Assembly (NCBI GenBank): GCA_963699175.1
Contig: OY969418.1
Location: forward strand, 8,990,001-9,054,000
DNA: 64,000 bases
Reading direction: 5' to 3'
From: JACPYM01 sp963699175
GTDB lineage: Bacteria; Acidobacteriota; Blastocatellia; RBC074
Below, one piece after another: positions 40,304 through 48,626 of the stretch. The notes under the pieces were generated by a model. The model did no database searches. It saw only the letters and a program-made list of their open reading frames with translations, and was not told where the DNA came from. Numbering within the stretch: position 1 is the first letter of the stretch; every line of letters begins with the position of its first letter. The translations under genes were made by a program, and so were the position numbers.

Positions 40304-41353
40304 ATGAACGCGATTCACGATAAACCGAAGGCACAAGTACGCTCACGCATCGGCTTGACGATTGGTGATCCGGCTGGGATAGGGCCTGAGGTGACGCTGA
40401 AAGCCGCAAGCGAGGCGGATGTGTTGGCCGCCTGTCTTCCCGTGATAATCGGCGATGCGCACTACTTGTCGCATTGGGCACGCCACTTTGGGTTAGGTTG
40501 TGGCTTTGAGGTTATCAATCGCGGAGAGCCTTTCCCCGCGGAGCCAGCGGGGTTTGCTGGCCCGATCATCTACAACCTCAACAACGTTCCCGGCTCAATT
40601 GAGTTGGGCAAAGAGCAAGCTGCCTGTGGCAAAGCGGCAGCTGAATATATCGAGGCATCTGTCGGATTGTGTCAGGCTGGCGAACTCGACGCCATCACGA
40701 CTGCGCCAATCAACAAAAAATCGCTTCATCTCGGAGGCTATCCTTTTCCCGGCCATACGGAGTTTCTGGCTCACCTGACCCATTGCGACGATTTTGCGAT
40801 GACCTTTATTTCGCCGCTCTTGCGCGTGGCCTTGCTGACGACACACGTGCCGCTCGCGCAAGTGTCGAGCTACGTCAAGAAGGCTGAACTGGAAAGGCTG
40901 ATTCGCCTGGTAGATCGAGAGTTCAAACGCTTCGGGTTCGAGCGCCCGCGTATTGCCGTGGCTGCGCTCAACCCGCATGGAGCCGAAGGCGGCCTGTTTG
41001 GGGTTGAAGAGCTGGCCGAGATGATCCCCGCTATCGAATCGTGCCGGTTGAATGACGGCATAGAGGTCAGTGGGCCGCATTCGGGTGACACGGTTTTTTT
41101 GCGTGCCTCGCGGGGCGAGTTCGACATCGTACTTTCGTGCTACCACGATCAAGGTTTGATCCCCATCAAATGCCTTTCGTTTGGCGAAGCAGTCAACGTC
41201 ACGCTGGGCTTGCCCTTCATTCGCACCTCAGTAGATCACGGCACGGCTTTCGACATTGCCGGGCAAGGCATCGCCGATCATTCGAGCATGGTTGCGGCGA
41301 TCAAATTGGCGATTGAACTTACCCAACGACGGTCAACAGTGTTTTCGCCTTAG
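40304..41353 (+). CDS. pdxA: 4-hydroxythreonine-4-phosphate dehydrogenase
   Basis: PdxA oxidises 4-phosphohydroxy-L-threonine with NAD in the DXP-dependent vitamin B6 pathway. The 349-residue protein begins RIGLTIGDPAGIGPEV and has the metal and substrate motifs PGHTEFLAHL, SGPHSGDTVF and SCYHDQGLIPIK. ATG 40304 is preferred; an upstream in-frame start would lie inside the intergenic repeat. It supplies the PLP used by GcvP and the aminotransferase in this window. Confidence 0.95.
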   Translation: MNAIHDKPKAQVRSRIGLTIGDPAGIGPEVTLKAASEADVLAACLPVIIGDAHYLSHWARHFGLGCGFEVINRGEPFPAEPAGFAGPIIYNLNNVPGSIELGKEQAACGKAAAEYIEASVGLCQAGELDAITTAPINKKSLHLGGYPFPGHTEFLAHLTHCDDFAMTFISPLLRVALLTTHVPLAQVSSYVKKAELERLIRLVDREFKRFGFERPRIAVAALNPHGAEGGLFGVEELAEMIPAIESCRLNDGIEVSGPHSGDTVFLRASRGEFDIVLSCYHDQGLIPIKCLSFGEAVNVTLGLPFIRTSVDHGTAFDIAGQGIADHSSMVAAIKLAIELTQRRSTVFSP

Positions 41354-41584
41354 TCGTGGCTTTAGCTTGTCAGTTGGTCTATCCGAAAAAATGGATTGGA
41401 ATCCAGTGTTATGAACGAATTATTGTGCTCTTGATAGATGACAGTTCGTTAAGTGTCTTTGAAATCAACGTCGCTGATTACCGTATTGCTTGCGGCATCG
41501 GATTTGCACCAAGAGAGACACTTTTCTAGCAGTAATCGAAACGTCTTATATCTTCCAAGTTTTCATCCCAGCAAAGCCCTTGGT

Positions 41585-41620
41585 GCGGTGAGAGTCGTTA
41601 AGACTCTCACCGCGTTTTTT
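41585..41620 (+). terminator. Strong intrinsic terminator
   Basis: A perfect 12-base stem (GCGGTGAGAGTC / GACTCTCACCGC) with a five-base loop is followed by G and six T. It lies 232 bases after the pdxA stop and only 20 bases before the GNAT start, so it may end the pdxA transcript or act as an attenuator for the next gene. Confidence 0.85.
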
Positions 41621-41640
41621 CTGAAGGGGAATCAAATCAG

Positions 41641-42222
41641 TTGAACAAGATGCTGAATCTTGAAACTGCTCGTCTGAGTTTACAGCCATTTACTTCCGCT
41701 GACCTGGATTTTCTGTACTCCTTATGGATTGATCCGCAAGTGCGGCGCTATCTGTGGGACGACCAAATCATTTCACGTGAGCAAGCCAACGAAGTGATCG
41801 AAGCTAGCTTGGCTTCATTTGACTCCACTGGTTATGGCTTTTGGCTTGTGCGGCTGAAGGAGGGGGAGAGTCCAGTGGGTTTCTGCGGTCTACGTCAGTT
41901 CAGCAATACAGCAATAGTTGAAGCCCAGGTGGAAATTCTCTATGGCATTTCGCCTGGGCATTGGGGCGAAGGGTTGGCAGTCGAAGCTTCATCCGCAGTT
42001 CTACGATTTGGCTTTGAACGATTGCAGCTTGCGCGCGTTTATGCGGGTGCTGATCTGCCCAATACGGCGTCGTTTCGCGTGATGGAGAAATTAGGCATGC
42101 AGTTCGATCATCAAGCGCGATTGCATGGGCTTGAGGCCACCTACTACATGATCACGCGCGAGCGCTTCAATTCGATATCTCACGAACTCAGCCAGCGCAA
42201 AAACCCATTGACTATTGAATGA
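41641..42222 (+). CDS. GNAT-family N-acetyltransferase (RimJ/RimL type)
   Basis: The 193-residue protein begins LETARLSLQPFTSADLDFL and has the acetyl-CoA-binding region GISPGHWGEGLAVEAS and the NTASFRVMEKLGM motif of RimJ/RimL-like acetyltransferases. These acetylate protein N-termini or small molecules. A TTG at 41641 has AAGGGGA ten bases upstream; ATG 41650 is an alternative. The substrate is unknown. A strong terminator lies directly upstream. Confidence 0.85.
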   Translation: MNKMLNLETARLSLQPFTSADLDFLYSLWIDPQVRRYLWDDQIISREQANEVIEASLASFDSTGYGFWLVRLKEGESPVGFCGLRQFSNTAIVEAQVEILYGISPGHWGEGLAVEASSAVLRFGFERLQLARVYAGADLPNTASFRVMEKLGMQFDHQARLHGLEATYYMITRERFNSISHELSQRKNPLTIE

Positions 42223-42278
42223 ATCAACCGGCAAGCGCGAAAAAGCCCGATTTTCTTAGCTAAAAATCATTCATGCCC

Positions 42279-42307
42279 TTGACAGTTTTACTAGGCTTCA
42301 GTAGTAT
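42279..42307 (+). promoter_or_regulatory. Promoter of the cold-shock gene
   Basis: TTGACA (42279-42284), a 17-base spacer and TAGTAT (42302-42307) form a strong sigma-70-type promoter. Transcription would start near 42314. The spacer word TAGGCTTCA recurs in the cysS promoter. Confidence 0.7.
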
Positions 42308-42313
42308 GCCCGC

Positions 42314-42659
42314 CGTACACACAAAGCGCCGCGTCAGGCGCGATCCAAACGACAATTAGTTAGATTAACAAGTAAGCGTAGAAGTAGTGCGTTTGTGGTA
42401 ACTGTTTTTCTGTCCCCAAGAGAAGGCCGTGTTGGAAGCTGAGCGTTAAAGCTGAGCTTCGAGCACGGCTTTTGTCTTTGTGAGCAAAGGCCGTTTGCCC
42501 CCGCACAACCCAGTCGTCAGCTTCACCGGCAGTTTATCCCCTAGAAGCTAGCAGGAAGCTACGGCAGTAAGACCTGATTTACTGAGCGAGCGGGAAGTTA
42601 GTAACCCGACGGGCTGTATCGCAAAGCTCGTTCACATCCACAGGAGGTAGTTATTCACC
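42314..42659 (+). promoter_or_regulatory. Long structured 5' leader of the cold-shock gene
   Basis: About 345 untranslated bases separate the predicted transcription start from the cold-shock ATG. At 42423-42473 AAGGCCGTG...GAAGCT pairs with AGCTTC...CACGGCTTTT and a T-rich stretch follows, which looks like an intrinsic terminator. Long leaders of cold-shock genes are known to act as RNA thermosensors. An AGGAGGT ribosome site lies about 12 bases before ATG. Confidence 0.5.
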
Positions 42660-42878
42660 ATGGCAGAAAAGAAACAAGGTAAAGTTAAATGGTTCAATAA
42701 TGCGAAAGGCTACGGGTTTATTGAACCACCCGATCACGGGGCTGGCGACGTGTTCGTCCATTACTCGGCCATCGAGATGGACGGCTTCAAAACACTGGAT
42801 GAAGGTCAGGTAGTCGAATACGAACTCGTCAATGGTCCCAAAGGGAAACAGGCGGAAAGGGTGATGAGATTGCAGTAG
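42660..42878 (+). CDS. Cold-shock-domain protein (CspA family)
   Basis: This 72-residue single-domain protein has the RNA-binding motifs KGYGFI (RNP1) and VFVHY (RNP2). Such proteins bind single-stranded RNA and DNA and melt structures at low temperature. An insertion (EPPDHGAGD) between the motifs is the common form. It has its own promoter, long leader and terminator. Confidence 0.96.
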   Translation: MAEKKQGKVKWFNNAKGYGFIEPPDHGAGDVFVHYSAIEMDGFKTLDEGQVVEYELVNGPKGKQAERVMRLQ

Positions 42879-42902
42879 CTTCTGCTAGGTGATGATGATG
42901 CG

Positions 42903-42945
42903 AAGGCCTTACCCACGCTCACCCCGGGTAGGGCCTTTTGTTTTT
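42903..42945 (+). terminator. Intrinsic terminator of the cold-shock gene
   Basis: AAGGCCTTACCC pairs with GGGTAGGGCCTT around an 11-base loop, followed by TTTTGTTTTT. It lies 25 bases after the stop codon. Confidence 0.88.
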
Positions 42946-42961
42946 CAGATCGCTGACCTCT

Positions 42962-42991
42962 TTGACAAGTTTGAGTAGGCTTCAATAAACT
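42962..42991 (+). promoter_or_regulatory. Promoter of cysS
   Basis: TTGACA (42962-42967), an 18-base spacer and TAAACT (42986-42991). It lies just after the cold-shock terminator and about 50 bases before cysS. Its spacer resembles that of the cold-shock promoter. Confidence 0.6.
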
Positions 42992-43040
42992 GCCGTTGCG
43001 TTGTAATACTGCTGACTGTTATCAAAAAAGGTCTTCTCCG

Positions 43041-44441
43041 ATGCTTAAGGTTTATAACACGCTCTCAGGACAAGTCGAAGAGTTCAAGCCGTTGCACCCG
43101 CCCGCTGTGCGCATGTACGTCTGCGGCCCGACGGTGCACGACTTTGCGCACATCGGCAATTTCCGCACGTTTCTGTTTGTTGACCTGCTGCGCCGCTATT
43201 TGAAATACAAAGGCTACCAAGTGCACCACGTGATGAACATCACTGACGTGGACGACAAGATCATCAGGAAGGCGTCAGAGAAAGGACAGGAGCTGCGCGA
43301 ATACACAGAGATCTACACTAACTACTTCTTTGAAGATTTCGATGCGTTGGGCGGCGAGCGACCCGAAGAGATTTTGCGCGCGACCGATCACATCCCGGAG
43401 ATGATCGAGATCATCAAGCGGCTGTCAGCCAATGGTCACGCCTATCAATCCGACGGCTCGACCTATTTCCGCATCAACACTTTCCCCGGCTATGGCAAGC
43501 TCTCGAAGGTGAATTTCGAAGGCAATGTTACAGGCGCGAGCGAACGTGTGGATGCCGATGAATACGAGGCCAAAGAAAATGCCCGCGACTTCGTACTCTG
43601 GAAAGCAGCCAAAGAAGGCGAGCCATTCTGGGAAACTGAACTTGGCGAGGGCCGTCCGGGCTGGCACATCGAATGCTCGGCAATGTCTATGAAGTCGCTG
43701 GGCGAGACCTTCGACATTCACGCGGGCGGCGTTGATCTGGTCTTCCCGCATCATGAGAACGAGATTGCGCAATCGGAAGGTGCGACTGGCAAGCCGTTCG
43801 TGCGCTACTGGGTGCACGCCGAGTTTTTGATGGTTGAAGGGCAGAAGATGTCCAAATCGTTGGGCAACTACTTCACTTTCCGCGATCTTGCTGAGCAAGG
43901 CTACACGCCGCGCGCGATTCGATATTTATTACTTTCAGCGCCGCATCACAAACAGTTGAACTTCACGCTCGAAGGGCTGCGCGGGGCAGAGAGTACCGTC
44001 GAACGCTTGAATGATTTCAAGCGCCGGTTATTTGAATTGAAACCGGGGGCAGGTGCGAATCCGGCGTTGGCCGAGTTAGTCGCGCGCTCACAACAGCGTT
44101 TTGAAGAGGCGCTAAATGAGGATTTGAATACTGCCGAAGCGCTGGCTGCGGTGCACGACTTTGTGCGCGAGACCAACACGGCACTGGCGAAGGAAGAAGT
44201 GCGAGCCGACGACCAAACCAACTTGATGAATTTGGTCGAGCGATTCGATGCTGTTTTCAACATCTTTGGTGAGGTCAGGCAGGAATTGCTGGATTCTGAT
44301 ATTCAGGCGCTGATTGACGAGCGCCAAGACGCGCGCAAAGCGAAAAACTTCGCCCGTGCTGATGAACTTCGCCAGCAATTGACCGCGCTGGGCATTTTGC
44401 TTGAAGACACGAAAGACGGCGTGCGCTGGCGTAGGAAGTAA
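43041..44441 (+). CDS. cysS: Cysteinyl-tRNA synthetase
   Basis: CysS charges tRNA-Cys. The 466-residue class I synthetase has the zinc ligand and HIGH-type region CGPTVHDFAHIGNFRT, the second zinc region WHIECSAMS, HHENEIAQSE and the KMSKS loop GQKMSKSLGNY. ATG 43041 is chosen because MLKVYNTLSG is the usual start. It has its own promoter. Confidence 0.97.
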   Translation: MLKVYNTLSGQVEEFKPLHPPAVRMYVCGPTVHDFAHIGNFRTFLFVDLLRRYLKYKGYQVHHVMNITDVDDKIIRKASEKGQELREYTEIYTNYFFEDFDALGGERPEEILRATDHIPEMIEIIKRLSANGHAYQSDGSTYFRINTFPGYGKLSKVNFEGNVTGASERVDADEYEAKENARDFVLWKAAKEGEPFWETELGEGRPGWHIECSAMSMKSLGETFDIHAGGVDLVFPHHENEIAQSEGATGKPFVRYWVHAEFLMVEGQKMSKSLGNYFTFRDLAEQGYTPRAIRYLLLSAPHHKQLNFTLEGLRGAESTVERLNDFKRRLFELKPGAGANPALAELVARSQQRFEEALNEDLNTAEALAAVHDFVRETNTALAKEEVRADDQTNLMNLVERFDAVFNIFGEVRQELLDSDIQALIDERQDARKAKNFARADELRQQLTALGILLEDTKDGVRWRRK

Positions 44442-44590
44442 TTCCGCGTACGCGCGCTATAATAATCTGATGACCTTCTTAAAACCTATTTTCGTCTCCC
44501 AACACGTTCCCACCTTAAGCCGTAAAGACCTCTTCGCGGACTAGCCACAGCCTTGTCGCATTCCTTCAACTCGGCACACCTTGCGCGGTT

Positions 44591-44596
44591 TATAAT
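44591..44596 (+). promoter_or_regulatory. Possible -10 box upstream of the aminotransferase gene
   Basis: A perfect TATAAT lies 69 bases before the gene, but the -35 region at the right distance is poor. A second TATAAT-like AT-rich stretch lies near 44458. Confidence 0.35.
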
Positions 44597-44664
44597 ACTT
44601 CGCAGCAGTCGTCACGGCGTGCCAGCACGTATTGGACTCCAACGTAGTAAGGAGATAATTAGCC

Positions 44665-46035
44665 ATGCTCGCAACTAAATCAGAACTCGAAACCGCGAAA
44701 CTTCCTGCGCTCAAAACCGCTCTACCTGGGCCTGTCGCGCAACAAGCCATCGCACACGACGCACAATTCATTTCGCCGTCTTACACCCGGCCCTATCCGC
44801 TCGTCATCAAACGCGCGAAAGGCGCGATGATCGAAGACGTAGATGGCAATCTCTTTTTAGACTTTAACGCCGGTGTCGCCGTTTGCTCGACTGGGCATGC
44901 ACATCCGCGCGTGATAGAAGCCATCAAAAAACAAGTGGATGATTTTCTGCACATCTGCTCGGCCGATTACTACTTTCCGAATTTGCCGAAGCTCGCCGAG
45001 AAGATCAGCCAAGTCACGCCTGGCACGCCGGACAAACGCGTACACTTTGGAAACTCAGGCGCTGAAGCTGTCGAAGGCGCAGTCAAGCTGGCCTTATACA
45101 CCACGCGCCGCCAGAAGTTGATTGGTTTCTTCGGCGCATTTCACGGACGCACGCTGGGCGCGCTCTCGCTCACAGCCAGCAAGGCGCGCCAGCGTGCGGG
45201 TTTTGGCAGACAGGCGTTGGATGTGACGCATATTCCTTATGCCAACTGTTACCGCTGTCCCTACAACCTCACACCTGAAAGCTGCGGTGCCCTGGAATCG
45301 AAAGGCCCGCATTGCGCACGCGTGATCGAAGACTTGCTCTTCAAGACCACGGTGCCCGCCGAAGATTGCGCCGCCATCGTCGTCGAACCGATTCAAGGCG
45401 AAGGCGGCTACCTAGTGCCACCAGCATCCTTCTTGCAAACGATCCGCGAAATCGCTGACCGGCACGACGTGCTGGTCATTGCGGACGAAGTCCAATCGGG
45501 CTTCGGGCGCACGGGCAGGTTCTTCGCATCAGAGCATTTCGATTTCGTGCCGGATATTATGGCCGCCGCGAAAGGCATCGCCTCCGGTCTGCCACTCGGC
45601 GCGACGATTGCGCGCGCCGATTTGATGAACTGGCCGCCCGGCGCGCACGCCTCGACTTTCGGCGGCAATCCGGTGGCGATTGCGGCTTCGCTGGCAACGA
45701 TTGAGTTGTTGGAAGAAGGTTTGATCAAAAATGCCGCAGCAATGGGAGCTTATTTGCTCGACGGTCTGCGCGCGTTGATGGACAAACACACAATCATCGG
45801 CGATGTGCGCGGGAAGGGATTGATGATCGGTATTGAGTTGGTCAAAGATCGCACGACCAAAGAAGTCCATCCCGATGCGATGCGTCAAGCCGAAACAGAA
45901 TGCTTCAAACGCGGCCTGATTACCCTCGGTTGTGGTGTGAGCACCATTCGCCTCTCCCCGCCGCTAGTGATTAGCCAAGACCAGTGTGACTTTGCCATTA
46001 AGACGCTTGACGAAGTGCTCGGCACAATCCGCTAG
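44665..46035 (+). CDS. Class III PLP-dependent aminotransferase (4-aminobutyrate/acetylornithine type)
   Basis: The 456-residue fold-type I aminotransferase has FNAGVAVCSTGHAHPRV, the PLP phosphate region NSGAEAVEGAVKLA, the AFHGRTLGALSLT motif, IADEVQSGFGRTG and the Schiff-base lysine K303 in AAAKGIASGLPLG. It moves an amino group from an omega-amino acid to 2-oxoglutarate or similar. A Cys-rich insertion (NCYRCPYNLTPESC) is typical of one GabT subgroup. The exact substrate cannot be settled from sequence alone. Confidence 0.9.
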   Translation: MLATKSELETAKLPALKTALPGPVAQQAIAHDAQFISPSYTRPYPLVIKRAKGAMIEDVDGNLFLDFNAGVAVCSTGHAHPRVIEAIKKQVDDFLHICSADYYFPNLPKLAEKISQVTPGTPDKRVHFGNSGAEAVEGAVKLALYTTRRQKLIGFFGAFHGRTLGALSLTASKARQRAGFGRQALDVTHIPYANCYRCPYNLTPESCGALESKGPHCARVIEDLLFKTTVPAEDCAAIVVEPIQGEGGYLVPPASFLQTIREIADRHDVLVIADEVQSGFGRTGRFFASEHFDFVPDIMAAAKGIASGLPLGATIARADLMNWPPGAHASTFGGNPVAIAASLATIELLEEGLIKNAAAMGAYLLDGLRALMDKHTIIGDVRGKGLMIGIELVKDRTTKEVHPDAMRQAETECFKRGLITLGCGVSTIRLSPPLVISQDQCDFAIKTLDEVLGTIR

Positions 46036-46043
46036 AGCCGGTA

Positions 46044-46128
46044 GTGGGAGAGTGTGAGAGCGGAGAAACAAAGAGATGCGAAGTTTAAATTGCTCCCTGT
46101 CTCCCGCTCTCCCGCTCGCTCTTCCCAC
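46044..46128. repeat. Intergenic inverted repeat, GAGCGGGAGA family
   Basis: The left arm 46044-46070 (GTGGGAGAGTGTGAGAGCGG...) is an imperfect complement of the right arm 46095-46128, which repeats CTCCCGCTCT. It starts nine bases after the aminotransferase stop. It shares words with the ftsW-murG repeat. Confidence 0.75.
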
Positions 46129-46289
46129 CAAGCCTCAAAAAAATTATGATTAAGCCGGGAACCTTCCAGAAAGCCTGGTGTCTATACGGTCGTCGTTAGC
46201 GAAACCAGAGCACGCCGACACAGCGCGAAGGTTGGCCCCACAAGCAGGAGAAGACGAGGGACGAAAATAAGCTCACGGAGAGAGCGCGC

Positions 46290-46970
46290 ATGCTGGTCGA
46301 AAAAGAGGCATTGCTGGTTGCCGGACTCGACGAAGTTCAGCAGGGTGAAATGGCGAATGAGTCCATCGCGCGCCCGGCTGGGGCAGGCTCGCTTGCCGAG
46401 ACCCGCTTGATTGCGCGTTTGAAGGCCGGGGAACTGCCCGCGTTCGAAGAGTTGGTCGAAGAGTTCCAACCACTGGTTTACGCGCTTTGTTATCGCATCT
46501 TGAACGACAACGAAGATGCACGCGATGCAGCACAAGAGACGTTTTTGAAAATTTATCGCCACTTCTCGCACTTTCGCGGCGAGGCCAGTTTGAAGACTTG
46601 GATTTGCCGCATTGCGATCAATCAGGCGCGCAGCAGCGATCGCTGGTGGCGACGGCGCTTTCGCCGCGAGACGGTCTCGCTCGACGCGCCGCTTGGTTCG
46701 TCAGACGAGGCCGAGCTAGCGCCACGCGATTACTTGCCCAGCAACGACACGTCGCCTGAGGCAGAGACTTTGATGCGCGAGCGAGGCCGCTACCTGGAGC
46801 GCGCATTGACAGGTTTGAAAAAGGATTTTCGCATTGCCGTAGTGCTACGCGACATCGAAGGGCTTTCTTACGAAGAGATTGCCTATGTGACCGAGACTTC
46901 GATCGGCACGGTCAAATCGCGTATTGCGCGCGGGCGCGAGATGCTGCGCGAGGCAATGCTGAGATTGTGA
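46290..46970 (+). CDS. ECF RNA polymerase sigma factor (RpoE-like)
   Basis: The 226-residue protein has sigma region 2 (EFQPLVYALCYRILNDNEDARDAAQETFLKI, split here as a motif from about residue 65) and region 4 (DIEGLSYEEIAYVTETS followed by GTVKSRIARGREML). It directs RNA polymerase to a stress regulon. GGAGAG lies upstream of ATG 46290. The zinc-finger anti-sigma gene follows after about 260 bases containing a repeat and a structured region. Confidence 0.93.
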   Translation: MLVEKEALLVAGLDEVQQGEMANESIARPAGAGSLAETRLIARLKAGELPAFEELVEEFQPLVYALCYRILNDNEDARDAAQETFLKIYRHFSHFRGEASLKTWICRIAINQARSSDRWWRRRFRRETVSLDAPLGSSDEAELAPRDYLPSNDTSPEAETLMRERGRYLERALTGLKKDFRIAVVLRDIEGLSYEEIAYVTETSIGTVKSRIARGREMLREAMLRL

Positions 46971-47044
46971 AGAGCGAGGGGCGAGGATAGAGGATAGAAG
47001 AGCAAGAATCGCGATAACAACGCGATTCTCAATTCTCGCTCTTC
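46971..47044. repeat. Intergenic inverted repeat, GAGGATAGA family
   Basis: The left arm (46971-47013) contains GAGCGAGG and GAGGATA words and ends AAGAATCGCG; the right arm (47021-47044) starts CGCGATTCT and ends CGCTCTTC. The inner ten bases pair perfectly around a seven-base loop. It begins directly after the sigma stop codon. Confidence 0.75.
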
Positions 47045-47050
47045 ACCAGG

Positions 47051-47199
47051 TTTCGAGGATCGCTGCCCAGTAGGCCGCGAACGTTTTTCGACGCTCAAAG
47101 CCGATGGGTCGGCGAAATTGAAGCGAACCAAGGACACCGGGTCAGCAACCCACATTTGGTTCTATCAACTTGCGTTCACGGCGGGCGCGATCCTCGAAA
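47051..47199 (+). ncRNA. Candidate structured RNA closed by a 13-base-pair helix
   Basis: TTTCGAGGATCGC (47051-47063) is perfectly complementary to GCGATCCTCGAAA (47187-47199). Inside lie a hairpin GCCGA-TGGG-TCGGC (47100-47113) and a nested pair GAACCAA/TTGGTTC (47125-47131, 47156-47162) enclosing GGGT/ACCC (47139-47151). This is a plausible multibranched RNA in the leader of the anti-sigma gene. It matches no family I can name. Confidence 0.4.
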
Positions 47200-47231
47200 G
47201 CACTAAACGGGCAAACGCATGATTTGCCGCA

Positions 47232-47993
47232 ATGGTTGAAGATATGGATTGCAGAGAGTTTCCCTTGCTGATGTCAGCGCAGGTTGACGGTTACGCGACC
47301 GAGCGTGAGCAGTTGGAGGTGCTAGGTCACTTGCGCGAATGCTCTGTCTGTCGCTGGTATGCCGCTGACTTGCGTGGTCTCCGCGCCGACTTGCGGGCAT
47401 TGGAAACTTTCCGTCCGGTTAGCACTGGGCCTGATCTAACGGCACAGATTCAGGCGACCTTGCAGCGTGACACGCGGCTTTATGGCAACCCGGCGCGGCG
47501 GCGGCAAGACTTGATTGACTTGTGGATGATGCGCCTCTTTTCGCAAGGTATCGGCACCGTAGTGTCGTTGGCGCTTTTCACTTTTGTTGTGACAGCAGTT
47601 TTCAAACCGGCCTATCTTGCGCTGTTCGCTTTAGTCGAGGTGCCGCCAGTTGTGGTGGAAGAGGCGAGCATTGATCCGGCAATCCGTTATCGCGTGTTGA
47701 TTTTGCAACCGCCGCCACCACCGGCTTTCAGCCCCGACGCCACGCTACTTGAACTTGGGCAGAATCTACCGGCTGGCGGTGAAATCATCGCCACCGTCAA
47801 GGTCAACCACCGGAGCGGACGCGCGCAACTCGGCGAAGTGGTCGAGCATCCCGAAGACTCCGGCTTAGCGAATAAACTTTCGGCGGCGCTTTACCAGAAG
47901 GCCAGCTTCCAACCCCTGCGCCGCCACGAAGCCAGCAGTAGCAATGCGGTGATCGTTTTCGGCAAGGTCAATATCTCGGCTCACCTGGATTAG
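47232..47993 (+). CDS. Zinc-finger anti-sigma factor with TonB-like C-terminal domain
   Basis: The 253-residue protein starts with a zf-HC2 domain: C7, H33, C37 and C40 (HLRECSVC) form the zinc-binding anti-sigma pattern. One membrane helix lies near residues 100-122. The periplasmic C-terminal 70 residues (EIIATVKVNHRSGRAQLGEV ... IVFGKVNI) have the beta-alpha-beta pattern of a TonB C-terminal domain. It should hold the upstream ECF sigma at the membrane. exbD and tonB follow. The TonB-like reading is mine, by pattern only. Confidence 0.72.
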   Translation: MVEDMDCREFPLLMSAQVDGYATEREQLEVLGHLRECSVCRWYAADLRGLRADLRALETFRPVSTGPDLTAQIQATLQRDTRLYGNPARRRQDLIDLWMMRLFSQGIGTVVSLALFTFVVTAVFKPAYLALFALVEVPPVVVEEASIDPAIRYRVLILQPPPPPAFSPDATLLELGQNLPAGGEIIATVKVNHRSGRAQLGEVVEHPEDSGLANKLSAALYQKASFQPLRRHEASSSNAVIVFGKVNISAHLD

Positions 47994-48126
47994 TTCCACG
48001 CACACAGTCGTTAGACCGAATGAGGTTGCTCGTCGCAACTGAGTAGGGCAACCTCCGCGCAAAAATCGTGAGTGAGCCAATGCTGGCTTACGGTAGGAGA
48101 AGTGTCTGCAAAGATCGGAGGCAAGG

Positions 48127-48534
48127 ATGAATCTACGACAAGCGCAAACCGCCCCGTACATCAACGTTACGCCACTGATTGATGTGCTGCTCGTGCTGCT
48201 CATCATCTTTATGGTCATCAGCCCGCTGAAGCCGAGCCGCTTCGAGGCTCAGATTCCTAAAAAACTAGAACCCGACACGTCAGCAGAATGTGAGTTCTGT
48301 TTAGTTGTCACGATGGAGCAAAGCAGCTACCGGTTGAACGCAACTGCGGCGGCCAATCTAAAGGAACTTGAAGCATTGCTTCATTCGGCCTTGGACGGAC
48401 GCCCGCTGGATTACAAGGGCACGTTTATCAAAGCGCCGCGCGGCTTGCATTACGGCGAAGTCATCAAGGTGATTGACGTGATGGCTGCGGCAGGTTGCGC
48501 GCCAATTGGTCTGCTGCTGGATGGCTTGGATTGA
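48127..48534 (+). CDS. exbD: ExbD/TolR-type biopolymer transport protein
   Basis: This 135-residue protein has the family core NVTPLIDVLLVLLIIFMV with the proton-channel aspartate D19, one N-terminal membrane helix and a periplasmic domain ending in VIDVMAAAGCAPIGLL. ExbD with ExbB uses the proton gradient to power TonB. No exbB is present next to it. GGAGGCAAGG precedes ATG. Confidence 0.9.
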   Translation: MNLRQAQTAPYINVTPLIDVLLVLLIIFMVISPLKPSRFEAQIPKKLEPDTSAECEFCLVVTMEQSSYRLNATAAANLKELEALLHSALDGRPLDYKGTFIKAPRGLHYGEVIKVIDVMAAAGCAPIGLLLDGLD

Positions 48535-48626
48535 ATGTCATTTCTCAAGTCTCAAAACGAAAGTTCCCATCGGCTCTGAGCGTCTTTTCAACGCCGCGCG
48601 GGCGGCCATCGAAGGGAGGCTAAACT

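Noticed and set aside
47075..47150. Resemblance to a c-di-GMP-I riboswitch (ACGCTCAAAGCC)
   Set aside because: The GNRA tetraloop-receptor elements and the second conserved half are missing.
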